Source: Sphingopyxis sp. (GTDB taxonomy: Bacteria; Pseudomonadota; Alphaproteobacteria; Sphingomonadales; Sphingomonadaceae). Taken from it: a stretch of 64,000 nucleotides of DNA. Shown one piece after another: positions 62,503-64,000 of this stretch. Position 1 is the first letter of the stretch, and each line of letters opens with the position of its first letter. The stretch spans positions 53,919-117,918 of the forward strand of contig PNNB01000061.1 in assembly GCA_013823985.1 (NCBI GenBank), given 5' to 3'. The notes below the pieces were generated by a model. It was not told the origin of the DNA, made no database searches, and saw nothing but the letters and a program-made list of their open reading frames with translations. The translations under genes were made by a program, and so were the position numbers.

Positions 62503-63732
62503 ATGCACAAACTTTTTGGTGCGGGGCTGGTGCTGCTGTTGCCTGCGACGCTTCATGCCGAGCCGCTGACGTTCGATGCCGCTCTTCGGCGCGCGCAAAG
62601 CGAAGCGCCTAGTCTGAAAGGGCGTGAGGCAGGCGTTACCGCCGCGCAGTCTGCCGCGATTGCGGCTGACCGGCTGCCCGATCCGACGCTGGACGTCGGC
62701 ATCCGCGATTTTCCAGTAACGGGGCCAGACGCCGGACGCTTCAATCGTGACGATTTTACGATGACGACGATTGGTGTGAGCCAGCAGTTCATCAATCCTG
62801 CCAAACGTCATGCGCGGGCCGCGCGGGCGGGTGCTGATATTGGCATCGCCGAAGCAGGGGTTGAGGTGGAGGCGCGGAACATCCGTTTGGAAACTGCGCT
62901 CGCTTGGGTCGATCTCTATTACGGAGAGCGGCAACTGAACGAACTCAAATTACTCGACGAAAGCCTCAGTGATCTCCAATCGACGGTGACCGCGCGGCTT
63001 ACCTCGGGCAGTGCGCGGCCTTCTCAATCCCTCGAACCCGACCAATTGCGCGCTCAGGTGAACGATCGGCGAATTGCATTAGTGGCAGAGATTGCAAAAG
63101 CTCGGGCAAGGCTGTCACGCTACACCGGTGATCCCGACCCTTCGGTCGCTGGAGCGCCGCCCGAACTAACAATCAACCGCAGCGCGTTGCTCGCAGGCGT
63201 TAGCGATTTACCAAGTCTGCGCGCGCTTGACGCCCAAACTGCCGCGATGGACGCCGAAACCCGGCTCGCCCGCGCCGACAAGACGCCCGACTGGAAAGTC
63301 AGTGCGTCCTATGGTCGCCGCGAACCAAATTATGGTGATCTGTTTTCGGTCGGTGTCTCGATTGACCTGCCGCTGTTTGGACGCAAGCGCCAAGACCCGA
63401 AGATTGCGGCACGGGCCAACGAGGCCGAACGCGCGCGCTTTGACCGGTTAGCGGGTGAGCGCGAAGCGATTGCGGCTCTGGAAGGCGATCTGGCCGAACA
63501 TGCGATGCACCATGCGCGTATGGAAAATGCGCGTGACAATCTGGTCCCGCTTGCCCGGAAGCGGGCAAAGCTCGACTTTGACAGCTACGGCGCTGGCACC
63601 GTCGATCTGGGAACGGCGCTGCTGGCAACGCTCACGGTCGCGGAGGCCGAAGTCGATTTGCTCGTCCGCGAGGCCGAAGTCGCCCGCGACGCTATTCGTA
63701 TCAACATAACTTATGCGGGAGATCGGCCATGA
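62503..63732 (+). CDS. CzcC/CusC-type outer-membrane efflux channel
   Basis: A 409-residue TolC-family protein with signal 'GAGLVLLLPATLHAE' and then 'LTFDAALRRAQSEAPSLKGR'. It has 'AADRLPDPTLDVGIRDFPVT' and 'TIGVSQQFINPAKRHARAAR' in the first half, and 'YGRREPNYGDLFSVGVSIDL' followed by 'PLFGRKRQDPKIAARANEAE' in the second, as in CzcC/CnrC outer-membrane components. It lacks a lipobox. ATGA overlap with the adaptor gene marks the start of an RND (CBA) heavy-metal export operon. Confidence 0.9.
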   Translation: MHKLFGAGLVLLLPATLHAEPLTFDAALRRAQSEAPSLKGREAGVTAAQSAAIAADRLPDPTLDVGIRDFPVTGPDAGRFNRDDFTMTTIGVSQQFINPAKRHARAARAGADIGIAEAGVEVEARNIRLETALAWVDLYYGERQLNELKLLDESLSDLQSTVTARLTSGSARPSQSLEPDQLRAQVNDRRIALVAEIAKARARLSRYTGDPDPSVAGAPPELTINRSALLAGVSDLPSLRALDAQTAAMDAETRLARADKTPDWKVSASYGRREPNYGDLFSVGVSIDLPLFGRKRQDPKIAARANEAERARFDRLAGEREAIAALEGDLAEHAMHHARMENARDNLVPLARKRAKLDFDSYGAGTVDLGTALLATLTVAEAEVDLLVREAEVARDAIRINITYAGDRP

Positions 63733-64000
63733 CCGACACGACACACGCAGCACCTAATTTTGCCAAGTGGCGTGCTGGAATTCTAGCCGCAACCTTGCTT
63801 GCAGGCGGCGGCGGATATTATCTGGGCCAACGCGGCGATGCTCCTGCCATGTCTGCGACAAGCGCCGATGGCCGCAAGGTTCTCTATTATTACGACCCGA
63901 TGTTTCCGCAGCAAAAGTTCGACAAGCCCGGAAAGTCGCCGTTCATGGATATGGAGCTTGAACCCAAATATGCCGATGCGGGCGGCGCGGCTTCGGGCGC
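63729..64000 (+). CDS. CusB/CzcB-type periplasmic adaptor, N-terminal part (runs off right edge)
   Basis: Ninety codons are visible from ATG 63729. A membrane anchor ('WRAGILAATLLAGGGGYYLG') is followed by the heavy-metal-binding motif 'LYYYDPMFPQQKFDKPGKSP' then 'FMDMELEPKYAD', which is the HMBD found at the start of CusB-type adaptors and supplies Met/Asp ligands for Cu(I)/Ag(I). The rest of the adaptor and the RND pump lie outside the window. Confidence 0.9.
   Translation, partial: MTDTTHAAPNFAKWRAGILAATLLAGGGGYYLGQRGDAPAMSATSADGRKVLYYYDPMFPQQKFDKPGKSPFMDMELEPKYADAGGAASG

Noticed and set aside
1..64000. CRISPR arrays, tRNA or rRNA genes, integrase/attachment sites
   Set aside because: No regularly spaced repeats, cloverleaf-type sequence or rRNA segments were found by eye, and no integrase gene or direct-repeat boundary supports a defined island edge.

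Overview
The window looks like a chromosomal or large-plasmid segment of an alphaproteobacterium, most likely a member of the Sphingomonadales. The grounds are a GC-rich coding background, a long TonB-dependent receptor, an Aap-type amino-acid transporter, FixLJ, and an extensive copper/silver resistance block of the kind carried by sphingomonads. No rRNA, tRNA, CRISPR array or replication origin was seen. Both ends cut through genes: an aspartase on the left and a CusB-like adaptor on the right.

Region 1 (1-9.5 kb) is an amino-acid scavenging locus. A minus-strand operon runs lipoprotein binding protein, fused double permease, cystathionine beta-lyase-type PLP enzyme, ABC ATPase, RidA-like protein, aspartase. 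A LysR regulator is divergent and a TonB-dependent receptor lies next to it. Region 2 (9.6-16 kb) holds an SRPBCC protein, a decayed glycosyltransferase, a GH130 phosphorylase-family protein, a heme-PAS FixL, FixJ and a stand-alone receiver. Region 3 (16.2-28.6 kb) is one tightly packed plus-strand transcription unit: a GT4 glycosyltransferase with a large C-terminal extension, transketolase, a transaldolase/glucose-6-phosphate isomerase fusion, 6-phosphogluconate dehydrogenase, glucose-6-phosphate dehydrogenase, two HAD phosphatases and mannose-6-phosphate isomerase. It joins NADPH generation to mannose-type sugar metabolism.

Region 4 (28.8-64 kb) is metal handling. It has two copAB oxidase/outer-membrane pairs (31-34 kb and 47-50.5 kb), many small Met-, His- or Cys-rich periplasmic proteins, a CueR-like MerR regulator, and a CnrYXH-like anti-sigma/sensor/ECF-sigma set. 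It continues with copCD plus an AraC regulator, a desaturase and a methyltransferase, a Cu+/Ag+ P-type ATPase with YHS domain and DUF2933 partner, and the start of a CzcCBA/CusCBA efflux system. Inserted in it are a decayed IS3-family element, an AT-richer oleate hydratase, a seven-gene redox/nucleotide operon (38.6-45.5 kb) and a predicted HhH plus PD-(D/E)XK nuclease.

Three observations stand out. (i) Five copies of a 22-bp MerR-type dyad (halves close to ACCTTGGACC and GGTCCAAGGT, two-base centre), each after a TTGAC -35 box, lie at 9.63, 10.46, 16.12, 37.24 and 56.01 kb, suggesting that the sugar/NADPH operon and several unknown genes belong to one metal- or redox-responsive regulon. (ii) The 38.6-42.9 kb operon encodes a Met-rich lipoprotein, a membrane-anchored flavin/2Fe-2S reductase with a periplasmic Met-rich head, a two-heme-b type membrane protein with two H-x13-H pairs, and a membrane-anchored seven-heme cytochrome c: a possible undescribed NAD(P)H-to-periplasm electron conduit. 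(iii) An identical 18-bp element lies about 100 bp upstream of both a Met/His-rich copper protein gene and the oleate hydratase gene.
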